NCBI GenBank assembly: GCA_013365365.1
Contig: JABVXU010000804.1
Coordinates: 1-19,854, forward strand
DNA length: 19,854 bases
Reading direction: 5' to 3'
Origin: Cruorifilaria tuberocauda
Lineage: Eukaryota; Nematoda; Chromadorea; Rhabditida; Onchocercidae
This document shows positions 9,211 to 19,854 of the stretch, piece by piece (the stretch's first letter is position 1; every line of letters starts with the position of its first letter). The notes beneath the pieces are model-generated. The model was given only the letters and a program-made list of their open reading frames with translations. It did no database searches and was not told where the DNA came from. Both the position numbers and the translations under genes were made by a program.

Positions 9211-10529
9211 CTGTAACAAAAATTTTACTGAAAAAATTTTCTTTCCAATTTTCGAACATCTAAAGAAACATTATTTTCAAAACAATTTAACACAACTAAT
9301 CTATTATTCGAGTTTCGTTATTTCGAGATTTGTAGAGAAACTTTCAAAATTCTAGCTCTGCAAGAAGAGTGAGACAAAAGTTGGAAAACGCGTAAAAATT
9401 GAGGCTTTCCACAACGGGGAATAAATGAGTTCCTTGCAGAGTTACATATATTTTCAGTATCCTCTCTTCCTAAAATATCATATTTCATTAAAAAGCATTC
9501 TAAAATTAGAATACGTATGGTGGGTAGAAATAATATTGAATCATTTAAATAGAGGAAATAGTAAGATAAAGTGAAGGAAACTGAGTGGCTTCTTTCTCAG
9601 TGCAGTTGAATATTATCAGTAGGTAGTAGGCAGCTATTTCAAATATTTCACGAAATGTTTCCAATGATAAGTCCCATGATAATAAACCTTTGGGAATTCA
9701 AAATTCAATGTTATGAACAAAAAAGAAAAAATAGAAAATAAAATAAGGAACTGCTATAGCAAAAATAGCATTAAAATATCTTATGATTTAAACATTTTTG
9801 AATAATTCTAATTTGGGCAGCTCAAATGTCCAAAACAAAAAGCTGCACATTACTTTTGTGTTTTTAAATATTTTATTAAATGATTAAACCAAAATACCTT
9901 TCAATTAGCTATGAAAAATATTTGAAGCGCCTTATTTACCTCAAATTAAAATTTGTCAACTAATTTGAACAAAATTTTTTTTAGAAATTTAATAGTTCAT
10001 TCGTTGTCTGCAGATTGGGATGAGTTTTCGGAGTTGTAAAAAAGATTTCTGCAACTAAGTTTTTATAACTGTGTTTTCATTATCGCCAGCAAATAAAGAA
10101 CAATAAATTTTAAAGTTTAATTTTCGATTTCGGATAAATCGGAACTATTTGCGGCAGTTAATTAGCGCAATTATAGCAGTAGAACCTTGCAATTAAAAAG
10201 TAATTTCATACTTTTAAAATAAATACACAAGTGATATGATAGCGATCTTATATAGTGATAATAATAGAAACAGAAAACTAATGGAAAATGCGTATTTTGA
10301 AATTCTTAAACTTTTTCGAAGCTCTTTCATACTGCAATAATTTTGGAAATCAAATCCTCTTATTCGTTCATTAACTATCGAGAAGTTACACAAATAAAAA
10401 TGCGAAACTTTTCATCCAAATAATTTTCAAATTGATTTTATTAATCGATCCAGTTTAAATAATGCGACTAAGACCACATGATTCTTCGAGAATTTTGTTG
10501 GGATATCATTCAAATTTGTTAATTCTTAC
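9211..10529 (-). other. Intron 3 of the long isoform; nothing seen
   Basis: This is 1.3 kb of AT-rich sequence without an open frame of interest or paired splice signals on the minus strand. Confidence 0.5.
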
Positions 10530-10777
10530 CTAGATAAGCTGGTACTAGTACGGATATTTTGGTTTCCTTCTGAGCGACTGAAACGGTTTCCAAGTTTTGT
10601 AAGCTTTGACCGCACCGAATGAGCAACACTCATCAATGGACTTCGTGGCATGTCTTCTGATCGTCTGTTTCGATTGGAAATGATTAGTGGAGTTTTTCTT
10701 ATCAAATTATGTGCCATTGTGTTTTCAATAACTATTAAACCATCACTCTCGATTTTTCGTGAAAACAGCTGCAGTCC
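10530..10777 (-). CDS. Exon 3 of long isoform, basic Ser-rich
   Basis: The acceptor TTTTTCTAG is at 10778 upward and the donor TCTAG|GTAAGA lies below 10530. The exon has 248 nt, entering in phase 0 and leaving with two bases (AG) that form a Ser codon with the first base of the next exon. The peptide starts GLQLFSRKIESDGL and becomes strongly basic. It includes SVRSKLTKLGNRFSRSEG, which could form an amphipathic basic helix or a substrate site for an Arg-directed kinase. An internal ATG (MAHNLIRK, at 10717) could serve as an alternative start. No domain is recognised. Confidence 0.75.
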
Positions 10778-11211
10778 CTAGAAAAATTAGTAAGATCCAA
10801 CTACAGTTTCCGAAAATTTGAAAGCAAATCTATGAATGCGATAAATCCATGAAAAACTCAAGGAAACAGTTGAAAGTTAAATTAAATTCAAGCATTTAAC
10901 AGCACGACATTGTTTTTATGCTTTCGTTAAAAAAAATATTTTGGTTCTAAAATGGTTTCATTAAAGAATATCCTAATTTGGAAGTTAATTATGTAAAAAG
11001 ACAGACATGAAAAGGTGAAAGATTGAATCATTGTTTATTTATATACTCCTTCCTTTAGAAATACCTTCTAAAATTGAATTGTATCTAGGAGAATTAACTA
11101 ATGACTTATCTAGCAATACCATTTATCGCCTTATTTATTTATGCACTGATATGTTACAGATTTGATATTAAAACTCAATAGAGATTTGTTCACATTTTTT
11201 TTTGAATTTAC

Positions 11212-11506
11212 CTTGGCGGTAAATGATGTAACATGTTCAGATTTAGAACATGATGGTTCTCGAAGGACTGGGGAAGTTGAAGGTCCGGATTCAACATGAT
11301 TTTCAATGCGCTTTTCCAATGTATGAGTTATAATTGAATCACTGGATTTTGATTCCGGTATCGGTGGTATGGTGCGATTTAGTGGTGGTCGTATTTTAAC
11401 ATGCCCTTTTTCGGCGTTACTTTCCATAATCGGCCGTGATGGTGGAACAACCACGAGTGTATGCGTACGCGGATAAGGATATGATTGTGAGGACGAACGA
11501 TAAATT
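11212..11506 (-). CDS. Exon 2 of long isoform, Pro/Ser-rich
   Basis: The acceptor CTTTTCAG lies just above 11506 and the donor AAG|GTAAAT just below 11212. The exon has 295 nt: one base completing the Lys codon of exon 1, then 98 codons, leaving phase 0. The peptide begins IYRSSSQSYPYPRTHTLVVV. It contains a proline cluster (RPPLNRTIPPIPESKSS) that resembles an SH3- or profilin-type ligand, then a Ser-rich stretch (GPSTSPVLREPSCSKSEH). No folded domain is visible. GC content is clearly above the flanking intron sequence and the frame is open throughout, extending past the donor into the intron only by chance. Confidence 0.75.
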
Positions 11507-14500
11507 CTGAAAAGTAGAAATATAAAATAACTTCCAACAGTTAAAAAAAGTGCTTGCAGAGAGACTATCATAACGATGCCAAAATGAACTAAATTTGATC
11601 ATCACATTAATATCAATCAAGCATTTCATTGTATACTTCAATTGCAGCTTGAATATTTTGTCTTTGAGAATAGGCCTAATGGCGATAAAATATTTATATG
11701 TCTGTTAGAGAAATTGAAAATTTCATATTGTCAAGATGAAGAAGAAAACTGATCAGTAATGAAAAATGAAATTAATATGATTGCGATATGACTACTGAAA
11801 TATTTTTGGAAATTTGGAAATTCCATGAATTTAGCCGGAAGAAAAATGAAAAATATTATCAAGCAATGCATTTCTATTTTTGCTCAAACTGCAATTTAAA
11901 TATGGAGAGAAATGTTTAAATGTTTTTATACCGACCATATATATGCATTATTTATAAATAGATAAATTGATTAAATTGATGCAAGTCTCTGTCAATTATT
12001 TCTTTAGGTATAGAATTCTTTTAAAGAATTGAAATATCTCTATCCAAACAAATCGGCAACTACCCGATAAGAATCAGTGATTAACTTCAAATACTGCATA
12101 AGAATTATACCATCATACTAAGAGGCAAGAGATAATAGATGAGTGATGTCGAAGTACTGCATAAGGTACTTTCAAGTCAAGGAGAGCAAACTGGACGGAC
12201 TAGCTTAACAAATGTTCAGTTAGCTGTATATTATGACCTTATTGTTCTCATTTAAGTTCATCTGCTGACACTATCAAAGGATAAGTTGCCTAATAATTTT
12301 AAAGTTTAGGAATAATATTTAAAAAAGACGAACAGAAATTATACATATCCGAACAAAAATTGTCCGTTTGCACCAGCGATGGTATGATCAAAAGTGTGAT
12401 GATGTTGACGATGATTTGTGGAAATGGATTAAAAAACATTAAAGAAATTGGATTTTAGCAATATTGAGGCAATAGCAAAATATTTCCCAACAAAGTAAAA
12501 GTGAAAAAAAAACCAAATGTAAACATGCATTTGGAATTACATAACAAAATTTTTGTAATTTTTCGTAAAATCCTCTTACCAGCTACTTACTTGCAAATGT
12601 TAGCAAATTGAAATTTGGTTTTTGAAGATAGAGCATTTTGGGAAAAATTGGTAAAAGTAGAATCAAATAGCAACTGGATATTCAATAAATATTTTCATTC
12701 CTTTGGTCGACTTTGTTTATTAGTACTTAAATTGTTTGTTCAATTTTTTTCACTTTTTTTTGTCCCGCGTAAGAGTCATGTAAAAGCAATGATATATCAT
12801 TAATTTGATGCAAATCGATTTTGAAATCAAAGTTAAGATTAAGAAAAATGTTGAATTTTATACGGTCTTACTACTGAAATGTAACGGTGTGTTAATCAGT
12901 ATATGAATATATTCTTTCTCTTGAAACCAAAATCGAATAAGTATGCTTAGACCGGTTCATCGAATTATTAGTTCTGAACACAATAACTGGTCATTGTGTG
13001 CGCATTAAAGAAGTAGGACTTGATATATATTAAGGGATATAAAAAGACTTCTAGAAATATCAAAATGAATAGACAGCCAAATTTAGAGATAGATCATTGA
13101 ATTTCCGAGAAATTGCAAAAAAAAAAAAGAGAGTACTCCTAACATTAATTTGTTGTTGGGTCAAAATAATAACAATTTATACACTATGGAATTGCGTTTT
13201 ACCTTAAGCAGTTCATGTTATGGATAGTGAAACGATAGCACAAAGAGTGACGATAACAACGATAATACTAACAACGAAAATAGCATCAAATTAATAATAA
13301 TAATAATAATAATAATAGTAATAGTAATAATAGTAATATAAACGATGACAACAATAATGTAATAATAAATAGTAGCAATAATAATAATAATTTTCATTGA
13401 TTGAGATGGTAATACTTCCGACGTGCTCTTTTCGGGTAATAACTGAATTGCAGTAAAATGCGAAAATAACGCAATAATAGAATTGAAGAAATAAATGAAA
13501 TTTTTAAGATAATTTTAGAAAATTTAGCCATTGCACAGTTGAATTTTTCAACAACTATAAAGTGGTCAGTTGTTGAAATTACCACAAATTTAGGTGAGTA
13601 TGTGTAAGCATAAACAAACTTAACTCTTGTTGAAAATATTAGGAGGAATGGGGCATGAATGATGGAGTTTTCTATTTTCAGATTTTTGGGCGTACTTATA
13701 GATGAAACATTTATTATCAGAGTGAAACGCTTTTATACAGTTTTTATACAGTTTAGTGAAATATGCCTTTCAATTAATTCACAATTTAATACTTTGTTCT
13801 AGCTATTCAAGATTCTTCCTATTTGCCATTTGCACTTAATTCAGGCGCATTCTTTCATGTGTTAAAATTATGACTAAGAAAAACACATTAAACTAAGAAC
13901 CGAATCTGTCTAATTCACTTTAGTCTAATGGCCTAGGTTACATTTTCACCTGACGTAGTACATCCATTATACCCTGTTGCTAGTTAATCGAAGTGACCTA
14001 TTTTAAGCCAATAAACTTCAGTAGTTTCTCAGAATGCTTGAAGCTCTCTAATCGGTGTGCGAACTTGCAGCCATTGTCACTTGCGATGAATTATTTGGAA
14101 GGATTTCTTTTTCTTTTTTAATGCAACATATGACATTGCACAAAAAACAAATACTTCCACAATCATCATTCTACAGAAGTACAAAACAGATTCTTTGCGA
14201 ATTTTCCAAGCTTGATGTTTTAGAAGATACCAAAATTTTGATTTTAACGTAAGATGTTCTCTCGTGCCGATATTCAAAGGAAAGAAATAATTTTTCACGA
14301 AAATCATTCGAAGCAGTAAGAAGAAAAACTGTGCCTGCACATGCTTGATTGAATTTTACAGATTCCATTATGATAGTACCACCAATGAGCGCAATCAGAC
14401 TCATCATTAAAATATTACTCACAAATCTAAAAAGTATACAAATACGAAACGAGAATCAACTTCAAACTAAGTTACTTTTTTATGAAATGTTAATCAATAA

Positions 14501-15079
14501 CGATGAATTGTCGTTTAAATCAGCCTCGTAAAATCTAATTTTGAAATTCCAAGAAATTATAATTATTCCAACAAAGTGACAGAATGCTGCTGTTAGCTTT
14601 GGAAATGACAGATTGACTACAACAAGTTCATCGATCTGCAATCAAACGTGCATAATAACGAGGAAATGATATTGCATGATATCCGACCCATTTATCAGTC
14701 ATCTTCCATGAATTAGGAATATTTGTTAACTATGTGAAATGAAGCCAAGGATGAGAAACCAAATACTACTAAGCGCTGTCGTCGGCATTCCTTCTAAGAT
14801 TATATTCATATCTCTTTAAAGGATATGTTCATGATCAATTAGAAATAAGGACAATATAATCATGCAATACACTCTTCCTTCATAGCTATCTATCCAGTTT
14901 TCATATCAGTGATATCATGAGATGGACGAAAGTAGTAGTAGACGGATTCAGAAAATCAGGAATGTATTACCGAAATACACTGAAATAAGAATCAATAGTG
15001 CAATAGGTGGCGGTGCAATAGTTAAAAAGGTTTCTGAGCATTAATGATTAATTGAGCAATAAGTACATATGTGGCTTAC
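11507..15079 (-). other. Large first intron of the long isoform; no genes seen
   Basis: This is AT-rich sequence with homopolymer runs and the AAT microsatellite. Short open frames on both strands (for example 14055-14252 plus, 14077-14422 minus, 13394-13585 minus) overlap each other and lack splice or composition support. I see no convincing exon, RNA gene or mobile element. Confidence 0.5.
13289..13392. repeat. AAT/ATA trinucleotide microsatellite, interrupted
   Basis: A near-pure run of AAT units begins at about 13291 and decays into AGTAAT, AATAGT and AACGATGAC variants before resuming as AATAATAATAAT near 13380. It lies inside the large first intron of the minus-strand gene. The interruptions suggest an old array. 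Length polymorphism is likely. Confidence 0.85.
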
Positions 15080-15087
15080 TTGTTCAT
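15080..15087 (-). CDS. First coding piece of long isoform (start codon exon)
   Basis: The start ATG is at 15087-15085 and is followed by AACAA and a strong donor GTAAGC (15079-15074). The exon gives Met-Asn plus two bases of a Lys codon, completed by the first base of the exon ending at 11506. Upstream in this frame there is no ATG before a TAG about 130 nt away, so this ATG is the only start available in frame on this exon. The exon continues upstream as 5' UTR of unknown extent through GC-rich sequence. The phase match to the next exon is the main support. The intron that follows is unusually long for this locus (about 3.6 kb), so an unseen alternative first exon inside it remains possible. 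Confidence 0.5.
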
Positions 15088-15218
15088 TGAAAATGGTGTT
15101 GAAGGTTCGGATGACGGATGCTTGCTCGCTTCCTCAGCAAATGATGCAAGTGACGATGTCGTCGCCGTCGGCCAGGCTGTTGCTCTCGATTGAGCAGTTG
15201 CGACTGTTGACTACCCAT
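15084..15218 (-). other. Upstream ORF (44 codons) overlapping the main start as ATGA
   Basis: An ATG at 15218-15216 opens a 44-residue frame starting MGSQQSQLLNREQQ and continuing Arg/His-rich. Its TGA (15086-15084) overlaps the main ATG (15087-15085) in the tetranucleotide ATGA. The frame differs from that of the main protein and cannot enter the downstream exon, because it terminates before the donor. That arrangement fits a regulatory upstream ORF with termination-reinitiation. The N-terminal Met-Gly-Ser could be read as a myristoylation signal if the peptide is stable, but nothing else supports a function. Its composition is typical of translated GC-rich 5' UTR. Confidence 0.4.
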
Positions 15219-15299
15219 AAAGGACCGACCGCAGCTGCGTCCGTATAGGCTCTCTGCTTGCCGTTGGCAGTGCCGAAGCTGCCGCAATCAAAGAGACAT

Positions 15300-18200
15300 T
15301 TAATTTATCGAGTTATTGCATAACTTCCCCAAACCTAGTGCAGCTTATCAGGACGGAAGGAAGAGGAAAGACGCAACACTCAATTATTCACTTTGCAACG
15401 GCAATCGTTGCCACCCTCGATCATACAATGATATCGCCACTTAGTTTCTTTCATCTTTCTCCTTTTTTCACTTCCTCATACTTCTTGATGTCCAAAACAC
15501 CCATAAGCAACGTTAATCTCACTAGTCTCATTATCTCGTTTCAAGAGGTCGATGACCCAATCACCTCCGGTTTATCAAAAAATGGAGCATTTCTTCCTTG
15601 ATTTACTTCCTTCACTGTTACAGCAGTAGGCTGTGTAAGGAGAGGAAAGAACAATGAATTTGAATTCTTCGCGATAATGTTACAGGAAGATTAATGTAAT
15701 TTTAATTTAAAAAAAGGTGATAAGCTAGCAGTTAGCTCTTACACGTTAGGTTAGCCAGATGTTCTGAGACCTGGAATTTTGAATAAATTAGCTTCAAAGT
15801 CTGCTGCATTTATTATCCAATCTATTAAAAAGAAGTAAAGCTTTGCTGGAAGTTTTGCTAAATATCATGTAAGATGTTAAATTTTCCACAATTAAAAATG
15901 TCAGAACGGGATTTGATTACTGCCCATTCTGACTAAAGAAATTTCAGATTTCTCACTCTGACCATTTAACAATCTGCATAGAAATGGACAGATAAAAGTT
16001 AAACTTGACTTATATCAAGGATTTTGAAGAACTGCAGTAAAAACAAGAGAACTAAATATTTATATTTAGTAATTTTGTTTAAAAAATTCCGACAAATCAG
16101 CTTATGATGAAAAAAATTAAATAAAGGAGTAAATCGAAGAGCAAACTAAATTAGTAGACTGAAATTTTTGGAAGAACGTCGTATTCATCATAGTGCTATC
16201 TATTGACGTGATAATGAGAATAATAGAAGATACTATAAGATTTGCACTTCTACTTTAATAGCTGGATCCATCAACTAACTTGCTTGCGTCTGATTTATCT
16301 GTGTATTGAACTTGATTGTAACCATGATTGACGTTATTAATCGAATTCCAATAAATCTCATCGTCAAAACGTTCTTTTATTCATTTGTTTCAAAAAGAAT
16401 TGAAGCTGTCAAATGAAATTTGTGATTTAACTTATGTTTATCAGCTACTGCGTAAAATGTACATTAACTTTATCGGTTAATGGATGCCCTGCAGTTTTTT
16501 CTTCCTTTGGCAAATAAATTGCTATTGACTTCGTTTTCGCAGCATTCTTTACAAAAAAAATTACCGAATTGGAAAAATTTTTAATCTGAATGTGGGGGAG
16601 GACAAAATTTAACAAAGAGTAATGTTGGCGAAAAAATGATAATCAATTTACCAAATTGCTTTGATGGATTATGATTATCTGCTAAAGTAGATAGTAACGA
16701 TGATTTTTTGAATCGTATACTATCGATTACCGTAACCGTTAACTCTGATCAAAAAAAAAAAATTTCAAACTACTTGAAAATCTAAAATGTTAAAAATAAA
16801 CAAGCTTGTATGACAGTTTTAGACATTCTTGCATCACGTTTTGGGGAAAATGATACGCAATTAGTGATGATCCGGAGAAATGTCGTTCGTCTTTTTCCTC
16901 GTCTTGTTAAATGTTCATTATCACTTCTCCATGAATCTAGTTTCGATTGGATTATTATCTTTTTGTTAGTTCAGAAATTTAGACTATTCTCGACAAATGA
17001 CCCAAGTAGCAGGAATTATCTATCTGTGGCTGAGGTTTTCCATGCGTAACTAATTGAGAGAAATGAGGTCTGCTTTTGCGAGTTATGCATTTTTGATGCT
17101 GAATTTAAGTACTCACTGTAGCTGTTTATCAGATGTCTACATCCTAATTCAGTAAGCTAGAATTCTTGAAGCAAACAATAACTAGCTCAGGAAGCAGAAA
17201 GAAACTGATTGGTTTAATACTTCACTTCTGCAAGTGTTTTTTTACATGTTCAACACACTATTATTCAAGTAAACCAGTGGTTTAATATAAGTATTTATAA
17301 CACTCCGGAAGAACGGTAGCCTGTAGAAAATATTGTATAAGTTTGGCCCAATTTTCTTATTTTATTGTTCTGGCTGTTATAGTGACTGACTGGAATGAGT
17401 TTGGAATGTTAAAACTGGAGAAACATCAAACCGTGTTACAGTTGGATGGTTCAACAACAAATGTGCATTCTAGTCATGTAAAGGTTAAGACCGCGAGCTG
17501 AGAGAAAAAATATAGAATAGAATAATAGAAATTCCATTGCAATGAAGAAAGCTTTGATACTCGAATTTGGCAAAAAACAACTTATAGCATCGGTTTTTAT
17601 CAAAAACACTGAAACAAAAATCTACTACCGAGAGAAAATTAGAAAAAACTCTAATTAACATTAAATGTTAACTGTGGAACGAAATGAAATTCATTTTCCG
17701 TTTCCGTTCCTTATACCTTAGTTTTTTTTCTGCTTATTCGACAAGGATTTTCCCATGGAAAAGTTATCTCAAAACTATGAAGCTGATAGAAATCATGTAT
17801 TTATGATGATAGTTAACATCAATGTGAAATAATTTGCTTTAGCGATGAAATTTTTTCCACAGTAATCAGTCGTTTAAAAGTTTTGTCAAATTCTTTTATA
17901 TAGAGTAGAATGAGACTTTGTAATGGATCAAATTTCAAATTGTATTGAATATTTTCACTTATCCAGTCGAAGTAAATGATCTGAATAATAAATATTATCA
18001 GCATTAAAAGCTAGAAAGCGAAAAAGGATAATCAGAAAGAAATTTGAAAAAAAAAAGTCAGATGAAATAATTTCTTTTAAACAAAGCTTCAAACAGTTCA
18101 AAGAATAATTCTAATTCATTGTGCTTCAAAAATTAATCTCTCTTTTTTTTAATTATTTAATTATCTGCAAAAAAATTAATGTGAAACATAATATTTGAAA

Positions 18201-19794
18201 AATTTAATGATTTTGAAGTGTTTTATATCATTTTCATAAATTCCGTTTTTTTTTTTTATAATTTTTATGCATCACATCGCATTTTTCATCATTCGATATT
18301 TATATGTACGAAGAAAATCTTGAATTTGCAAATCCAGCTGTCTACTTATACTGAATGATCTAAGAGCAAATTTTATAGTCATTGAGTGAATTGTCATTCG
18401 GTATGTCTAATCTTTAAGCGCATGTCCCACTGCAAATTTCATAAAATTTCATTTGCTGAAATGAATCTTTGAATAGACTACTGCTAAAAGCAACCATTTC
18501 AAATCTGTCAATAGAAAGTAAAAAAGTCAATTATTCAAATGTAAAGATAAGGAAATAAGCCTGAAAATGTAAAAACGAACTGAAATGATTATATCGCAGA
18601 TGTTCAGCTTAACATATATGGAATTCCTTGAATCATTACCAAGAAGCAAATATGGTTAATGACAATGCGCAATAAATTATCAATAAGCAATAATGAACCG
18701 AGAATTATGTGCTTATAAGTTTTTCCTAGTTTTATTTATCTCATCTCATTAGGTTTGATTTCCAAAGCTTTTTCAAAAACAGAAGAAAGAGCAATGAAAC
18801 TATAAAATTTAATGGAAGTTTTGCTTTAATAATTTTCCATATTGCTTTGATAATTTTCTACTTCTGCTATGACTATTATTCATCAGGGGTAATCAATTCC
18901 ATCGGTAGAAGAAATCTTCTAGATTGAATTTGTTAGGTAAAGAATAATTTTGCGAGAAAGATCATTATAAAACGTAAGTGTATCTATCTGCATGATACTG
19001 ACATCTGGAAAAGGCGTAGATTAAAAAGTATTAGTCTTCTCAATTACATTTCATATCTTGTAGCTGAAAGTGTTAGCTGCGTAAAAAGAGTGGTGACGAT
19101 TTTCTTTTGTTGTTCTTTTATTATTGAATGTGTGCTTGCTTTTCTTTCAGAATTTCAAGCTGAAAATTTTGATTCCATATTTTTACTTTTAGCGAATATA
19201 TATTGAAACATATGACTAGACCTCCTAAAAATAAACACATCTTGCACAATATTTAATATATTATGCGATGCACAAAGAAGGATGATGCCACGAAATTTGT
19301 GGCATTAACGAAGTATTGAGAAGGTGCATTTCAGTCTCAAAATAATATTGCTAAGTGTTAATGTCGAAACAAGTTGACATCCACTTTTAGCAATAAAGAT
19401 TATATTTTTGGAAAAAAGATTTCCAGTGATTTTGACCAGATGATTATTACTGCAAAATGATGATAGCATCGAAAAGATTAAATTGCATATGTTGCACACA
19501 TTTTCTAGTGAGAAATGACGGATTAAAATAAAAGGATTAATTTACTGTTATAAGACAAGAGTGTTAACCATTGAAATGCCACTTTGCAGATCGTAAAGCT
19601 CTAACAAAACTCACACACCAAAGTTCCTTTCAATCAGAATTTTTTCTAAGTATATCTATTTATGCTGTATGCATACACAGACGTATACAATACATTATAC
19701 ACCGCCTACACAAAACAGAAAATACGAAAAAATCATTCATATATTTTATATCTCATTTGAAAAACATTAATTGGGAATATTTCCGAATTTACAG
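15300..19794. other. 5' flank of the minus-strand gene and outron/intergenic DNA; no supported gene
   Basis: The segment nearest the gene (about 15300-15650) is less AT-rich and probably contains the promoter of the long isoform, but I cannot place a start site. From 15700 to 19790 the sequence is AT-rich with homopolymer tracts. One plus-strand frame (16810-17049, ATG start, 79 codons) is the least noise-like, but it has no splice or polyadenylation context. Confidence 0.4.
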
Positions 19795-19854
19795 GAAGCG
19801 TCTGGCATGGGTGACTTCCACATCGTCCACTTTGACAAATCCGCCCTTCTAAAA
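19795..19854 (+). CDS. Start of an unidentified plus-strand gene (5' exon, cut by window end)
   Basis: A good acceptor TTTCCGAATTTACAG ends at 19794. After it, composition changes abruptly to GC-rich and one frame is open for 20 codons to the window edge: EASGMGDFHIVHFDKSALLK. An ATG sits 12 nt after the AG (19807-19809), the spacing typical of a nematode spliced-leader acceptor just upstream of a start codon, so this may be the first exon with translation from MGDFHIVHF. It could equally be an internal exon read from Glu. The other two frames stop within the segment. The protein family is not recognised. Confidence 0.5.

Larger units (their letters stand above)
3439..15087 (-). other. Gene locus: unrecognised Ser/Pro/Arg-rich protein with alternative starts and alternative C-termini
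   Basis: This is the gene-level span. The long mRNA joins 15080-15087, 11212-11506, 10530-10777, 8789-9210, 8262-8425, 7945-8113, 7598-7685, 7238-7504 and 4775-4864. It then takes either 3973-4174 (total 1953 nt, 650 aa) or 4302-4350, 3643-3684 and 3439-3558 (total 1962 nt, 653 aa). Both totals are multiples of three and every junction has GT...AG borders. A short mRNA replaces everything upstream of 4775-4864 with 6086-6129. The protein is basic, Ser/Thr/Pro-rich and low in hydrophobic residues until its C-terminus, so it is probably disordered with a terminal zipper or membrane anchor. I recognise no catalytic domain or family. An adaptor or scaffold role is inference from composition only. 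Alternatively, this could be two adjacent genes, one upstream of 7225 and one downstream of 6130. Confidence 0.6.

Noticed and set aside
14055..14422. Three overlapping frames in the large intron, one with a hydrophobic N-terminus on the minus strand
   Set aside because: They overlap on both strands in the same stretch, and no acceptor and donor pair fits the phases of exons 1 and 2.
15084..15287. Longer 67-codon version of the upstream frame as an N-terminal coding exon
   Set aside because: The extension starts at TTG, and the frame terminates before the donor, so it cannot contribute to the spliced protein.
15338..15601. 87-codon plus-strand frame just upstream of the minus-strand gene
   Set aside because: It starts at a plausible ATG-like position, but composition and location fit 5' flanking DNA and no splice signals support it.
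16810..17049. 79-codon ATG-started plus-strand frame (MTVLDILASRFGEN...)
   Set aside because: It is the most protein-like leftover frame, but it has no nearby AATAAA, no splice partners and no recognisable family. Kept only as a remark.

Overview
The window looks like AT-rich nuclear DNA from an invertebrate, most likely a nematode. Long A/T-rich stretches carry few open frames. Coding appears only as short frame-compatible blocks bounded by GT...AG signals, with nematode-like acceptors (TTTTCAG, TTACAG, TCTACAG). Introns run from about 80 nt to several kb, which would suit a parasitic (for example filarial) nematode better than C. elegans. That placement is inference; no spliced-leader gene, rRNA or tRNA was seen to confirm it. 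There are no bacterial operons, CRISPR arrays or recognisable mobile elements.

Almost all support lies on the minus strand and assembles into one complex locus spanning roughly 15220 down to 3439. Eight upstream exons (15080-15087, 11212-11506, 10530-10777, 8789-9210, 8262-8425, 7945-8113, 7598-7685, 7238-7504) can be joined in phase. They encode a basic, Ser/Pro/Arg-rich, probably disordered protein of no family I recognise. They join in phase to a shared exon (4775-4864, an RS-like SRSRSRRPSP segment). The same shared exon also accepts, in the same phase, a second first exon (6086-6129, MADCLLLNTLIKSV) that lies beside a CpG-rich, promoter-like block at about 6190-6290. So two promoters probably feed one 3' half.

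After the shared exon the locus appears to fork. One branch (3973-4174) ends in a hydrophobic C-terminal tail with its own AATAAA just downstream, predicting a tail-anchored membrane protein. The other (4302-4350, 3643-3684, 3439-3558) ends in a canonical heptad leucine zipper. Every join keeps frame. Predicted products are about 650 aa (long, membrane), 653 aa (long, zipper), 111 aa (short, membrane) and 114 aa (short, zipper). A further 557-aa form ends by reading through 7225. The long mRNA also carries an upstream ORF whose stop overlaps the main start codon as ATGA.

The rest is non-coding as far as I can see: 1-3438 (3' flank), 11507-15079 (large first intron with an AAT microsatellite) and about 15300-19794 (5' flank/intergenic). 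At the right edge a plus-strand acceptor introduces the first codons of another gene (19795-19854), cut off by the window end. All exon calls rest on reading-frame and splice-phase logic done by eye; transcript data would decide them.
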